Source: CAXBID01 sp049791475
GTDB taxonomy: Bacteria > Bacteroidota > Bacteroidia > Flavobacteriales > Flavobacteriaceae
Reading direction: 5' to 3'
DNA: 19,008 bases
Assembly (NCBI GenBank): GCA_049791475.1
Contig: JBAQZZ010000045.1
Coordinates: forward strand, 1 to 19,008
Shown here: positions 17,091 through 19,008 of the stretch, one piece after another
Layout: each line of letters opens with the position of its first letter
Position numbering within the stretch: the first letter of the stretch is position 1
Program-made: the position numbers and the translations under genes
The notes under the pieces: model-generated
What the model was told of the DNA's origin: nothing
The model's database searches: none
What the model saw: only the letters and a program-made list of their open reading frames with translations

Positions 17091-17108
17091 AGTGCTTTAT
17101 GTTGCACT
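17091..17108. promoter_or_regulatory. HipB-type operator 2 (AGTGC-N8-GCACT)
   Basis: A second copy of the 18-bp palindrome, centred 61 bp (about six helical turns) from operator 1. Its arms extend to 9 bp (AAAAAGTGC and GCACTTTTT, 17087-17112), so it could also form a terminator-like hairpin for the gene remnant upstream. Confidence 0.6.
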
Positions 17109-17160
17109 TTTTTGTTTTTATCTAATTAATAACATTCTTGGAATACATTTATATGAAATA

Positions 17161-17430
17161 TTAATAGTCAATATCCACAAGACTCAAAATATCTATACCA
17201 ATATTAGTATTTAGTGTTTTTCCATCCATCACTTTTATAAAGCCTAGTTTACATTTGTTTTCATCTGTTTTTCCTTTATGAAAATTTCCAAAACCTGTAT
17301 CAATGGATTCTGATGATGGATATAGTAACATACTCTTTGAAGCATTCCAGTATATATTGTAAGCATACATTTGTTTAAGATCATTATCTCCTGGTTTTTT
17401 TGGATCGATAATTTTCCATTTGGTATGAAT
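17161..17430 (-). pseudogene. 3' remnant of mcrC (McrBC restriction nuclease subunit)
   Basis: Minus-strand translation from just after an in-frame TAA (17431-17433) gives 89 residues: HTKWKII, then KPGDNDLKQMYAYNIYWNAS and KSMLLYPSS, as in the C-terminal nuclease part of McrC. McrC cleaves DNA under control of the methyl-DNA-dependent GTPase McrB. Only the end of the gene remains: the (D)TKWK nuclease motif has H where D is usual, everything upstream of it is gone, and no mcrB is present. The ATG at 17370 would give 69 residues, but the homology extends past it, so this is decay rather than a small gene. Confidence 0.75.
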
Positions 17431-17441
17431 TTATAAATCTA

Positions 17442-17816
17442 CTATATCACAATCAAATTATTATTCCACAATGCCAAAACAACATCCATTTGAGAATTAG
17501 ACCTTTTATCTCCTAAATTTAATTCTGTCCATAGTTCTTTTGGAGTAAATATTTTATTATCTGCCCACTTTAATATTTCAATAGCTTGTAGGGCATACTC
17601 TTTATTTTTAATAGATTTCGTATACTCTCCTTTAGATATTCCTTTTACCAAACCTGCTTCACACAAACCTAAAAATGTGCCTTTCGGACAACTTTTTTCT
17701 TGTGAACTTTTTGTTTCAAAAATCTCTTTTGCAGCTCTAGCGTAAATTTCTGCAATAGCATAAGATTCTTTATAGTTGTGTACTGCTTTTAAAGCTGTTT
17801 GTCCGTATTTGTTCAT
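17442..17816 (-). CDS. Small conserved protein with CPKGTFLGLCEAGLVKGI motif
   Basis: A 124-residue cytosolic protein with no signal peptide. The distinctive core is CPKGTFLGLCEAGLVKGI (43-60) followed by YTKSIKNKEYALQAI (65-79), then KELWTELNLG and a C-terminal MDVVLALWNNNLI. I believe it belongs to a small uncharacterised family (DUF6979-like), but that name is from memory and uncertain. The C-terminal half reads like a winged-helix or subunit-interaction segment. It sits between the mcrC remnant and the truncated recombinase, so it is probably island cargo. Reading frame and ends look intact. Confidence 0.7.
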   Translation of the reverse strand: MNKYGQTALKAVHNYKESYAIAEIYARAAKEIFETKSSQEKSCPKGTFLGLCEAGLVKGISKGEYTKSIKNKEYALQAIEILKWADNKIFTPKELWTELNLGDKRSNSQMDVVLALWNNNLIVI

Positions 17817-17836
17817 AGCTAGTTTATTTTTTTAAT

Positions 17837-17938
17837 TTACTTTATTTCCCCTCTTTTTAATTCATCAAAATTATTCATTAAGTCAAAATAATCAGATTCT
17901 ATTGATTTACATGCTTTTCCTGTAAACTTAAAGTTATT
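17837..17938 (-). pseudogene. C-terminal remnant of an unidentified gene fused to the recombinase fragment
   Basis: A minus-strand frame encodes NNFKFTGKACKSIESDYFDL followed by MNNFDELKRGEIK and a stop. It has protein-like composition but no start. It begins exactly where the recombinase frame ends, which suggests a deletion joined the recombinase N-terminus to the tail of another gene. The source family is not recognised. Confidence 0.4.
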
Positions 17939-18140
17939 TTTCGGCCAGTTGCAAGGTTTCTTTATTCTCATTCTTTTCAGATGTCGTGATTGGATTACCG
18001 TGTAGATATAGCTTTAAATACTCAAAGCTTCTGTTGTGAGTTTGTTTTCCATCCTCATCTATGGAATATCCTTTATAGTACTCTAAATATAGACTATAAC
18101 GCCCGCCAACAAGTTTCTTCTTTTTTAGACTTATTTTCAT
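17934..18140 (-). pseudogene. Truncated tyrosine recombinase (arm-binding domain only)
   Basis: Sixty-eight residues matching the N-terminus of Bacteroidota phage-type integrases: MKISLKKKKLVGGRYSLYLE, then a THNRSFEYLKLYL segment and NKETLQLAEK. This is the arm-DNA-binding domain. The core-binding and catalytic domains (R...HxxR...Y) are missing, because the frame stops at 17934-17936. The ATG at 18138-18140 is preferred to the GTG at 18177-18179, which overlaps the stop of the HTH gene, since family proteins start at this MKI. The island is therefore probably unable to move by itself. Confidence 0.75.
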
Positions 18141-18178
18141 ATTCCATAATTTAAAATTTATATACAATATTAAATTCA

Positions 18179-18535
18179 CTATTTATTAAATAGGTCATTT
18201 ATATCAGAACGCTTAATCCTCGTTGTCCTACTTCCTAAATTAACAGTTTTAATAGTACCGTTTTTAATATTACGATAAACTGTTTTAATTGAACAATTTA
18301 AAAGAATTGAAACTTCTTTAACTGTCAAAAAATCCAAGGCATTTAATTTCTCTACTTCTAAAGTTATCTTCTGAGTGGTTTCTTTATTACTTTTTGAAAT
18401 ATTAACTCCTCTAGTTTTTTCTTTATAATGCCTGCTGTTGCATTTGTGAGAGCAATATTTGGTTTTAGTTGTTCTTGCTGTGAATTCTTCTTTACAGTAT
18501 TCACAAATTCTTTGCACATGAATATTACTACTCAT
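18179..18535 (-). CDS. Zinc-ribbon plus HTH excisionase-like protein
   Basis: A 118-residue DNA-binding protein. The N-terminus holds a four-cysteine ribbon (C11, C14, C28, C32: CEYCKEEF...YCSHKC). After a linker, residues about 67-118 form a MerR/excisionase-type helix-turn-helix (LTVKEVSILLNCSIKTVYRN, ending RIKRSDINDLFNK). Such genes sit directly before tyrosine recombinase genes in flavobacterial islands and may act as recombination directionality factor or repressor. Here the recombinase fragment follows. The gene is intact although the recombinase is not. A 10-bp-period repeat array lies directly upstream of its start. Confidence 0.82.
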   Translation of the reverse strand: MSSNIHVQRICEYCKEEFTARTTKTKYCSHKCNSRHYKEKTRGVNISKSNKETTQKITLEVEKLNALDFLTVKEVSILLNCSIKTVYRNIKNGTIKTVNLGSRTTRIKRSDINDLFNK

Positions 18536-18541
18536 AGGAAT

Positions 18542-18611
18542 TGGAATTAAAGAGAGTTAAGAATTTTTAAGAGGTTCTAAGTAGTCTTAAGAAGTCCTAA
18601 ATGTCTCTAAG
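18542..18611. repeat. Seven TAA(G/A) motifs at an exact 10-bp period
   Basis: TAA occurs at 18548, 18558, 18568, 18578, 18588, 18598 and 18608, each preceded by T or C and followed by G (five times) or A (twice). The best blocks are GAGGTTCTAA, GTAGTCTTAA and GAAGTCCTAA. A 10-bp period places every motif on the same face of the helix. The array ends 6 bp before the HTH-gene start, so it is probably a cooperative binding site for that protein or another regulator. Confidence 0.75.
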
Positions 18612-18639
18612 TGACATTTTTGGCGAGATTACCTAAAAT

Positions 18640-18688
18640 GAGGTGTAATTTTTACATCTTTTTCAAATTTAATGAAAAATGGTGTAAA
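18640..18688 (+). repeat. GGTGTAA motifs at the right island end
   Basis: GAGGTGTAA (18640-18648) and ATGGTGTAA (18680-18688) repeat the pair found at 15299-15319 in the same orientation. The first forms an imperfect palindrome with TTACATCT (18652-18659). They lie 110-160 bp inside the mnmE end and may be arm-type recombinase sites. Confidence 0.35.
18664..18671 (-). promoter_or_regulatory. Possible -7 promoter element of the HTH gene
   Basis: The minus strand reads TAAATTTG, an exact TAnnTTTG match, about 128 bp before the HTH-gene ATG. If used, the 10-bp-period array would lie in the leader. No -33 partner was found. Confidence 0.35.
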
Positions 18689-18748
18689 AATATTGAAATA
18701 ATTAACCCATAAAGGAAAGGGTAAGAAAACACAATGAATTATAAATAA

Positions 18749-18773
18749 TTGATTTCTAGTATTTTGAAATCAA
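18749..18773 (-). terminator. Weak hairpin downstream of mnmE
   Basis: TTGATTTC (18749-18756) and GAAATCAA (18766-18773) form a perfect 8-bp stem with a 9-nt loop, 23 bp beyond the mnmE stop. The flank is AT-rich but lacks a clean T run on the minus strand, so the terminator call is tentative. The rest of 18689-18796 shows nothing else clear. Confidence 0.4.
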
Positions 18774-18796
18774 AACGAATCAAATAAAATACTTAT

Positions 18797-19008
18797 TTAC
18801 TTCCCGATACAGAAATTAGCAAATATATTTCCTAATAAATCATCATTTGTGATTTCACCTGTGATTTCTCCAAAATGATAAAGAGCTTGTCGAATATCAA
18901 TGGATAATAAATCACCATATAAACCAGAATCTAAACCAAACATCACTTTATTAACCTCTTCAAAAGCTTTATTTAAAGCATCATAATGTCTTGAATTTGT
19001 TATAATTG
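18797..19008 (-). CDS. mnmE: MnmE (TrmE) tRNA-modification GTPase, C-terminal end only
   Basis: The visible 69 codons encode the C-terminus of MnmE: YDALNKAFEEV, then DLLSIDIRQALYHFGEITGE and NIFANFCIGK followed by TAA. The FCIGK end with its conserved cysteine is diagnostic. MnmE works with MnmG to add the carboxymethylaminomethyl group at U34 of certain tRNAs. The gene starts beyond the right edge. Its 3' end is a known insertion site for integrative elements elsewhere (SGI1 uses the last 18 bp of trmE/thdF), and here an island with a recombinase remnant lies directly downstream. Confidence 0.95.
   Translation of the reverse strand, partial: IITNSRHYDALNKAFEEVNKVMFGLDSGLYGDLLSIDIRQALYHFGEITGEITNDDLLGNIFANFCIGK

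Noticed and set aside
12894..17100. Shared 12-mer GCACTTTTTGAT between the T9SS upstream repeats (12895-12906) and hip operator 2 (minus strand)
   Set aside because: In AT-rich DNA of this length many 12-base matches are expected by chance, and only one half of the palindrome is shared.

Overview
The window comes from an AT-rich Bacteroidota genome, almost certainly a gliding or surface-attached member of the Flavobacteriaceae. The signs are a PorP/SprF outer-membrane protein, a type B (gliding-type) C-terminal sorting domain, a giant SprB-like repeat adhesin, TAnnTTTG promoter elements, and 3' ends typical of the phylum. Every convincing gene lies on the minus strand, so transcription runs right to left.

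Left part (1-12801): a type IX secretion (T9SS) surface locus. In transcription order it holds a secreted parallel beta-helix-like protein (11476-12801), a secreted protein with a type B sorting domain (9892-11331), a PorP/SprF protein with an unusual TolA-like helical stalk and SPOR-like tail (7348-9891), a perfect hairpin terminator, and a giant cell-surface adhesin (<1-7026). The adhesin is open in one frame for all 2342 visible codons and runs off the left edge. The likely logic is that the PorP/SprF protein helps export the type B substrate encoded directly before it, and possibly the adhesin.

Middle part (12802-15300): two separately promoted envelope genes, a small exported protein of unknown function and a CotH-kinase lipoprotein. 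There is also a regulatory region with phased direct repeats in front of the T9SS locus.

Right part (about 15250-18800): a small, decayed genomic island abutting the 3' end of mnmE (18797->19008). It carries a complete three-gene HipBST-type toxin-antitoxin operon with two matched operator palindromes, an 89-codon 3' remnant of mcrC, a small gene of an uncharacterised family, a tyrosine recombinase cut down to its arm-binding domain, and an excisionase-like zinc-ribbon/HTH gene. In front of the HTH gene lies an array of seven TAA(G/A) motifs at an exact 10-bp period. An mnmE-3'-end-like sequence and paired GGTGTAA motifs near both ends suggest the island's attachment structure. The island looks immobilised, with the HipBST module as its best preserved cargo.
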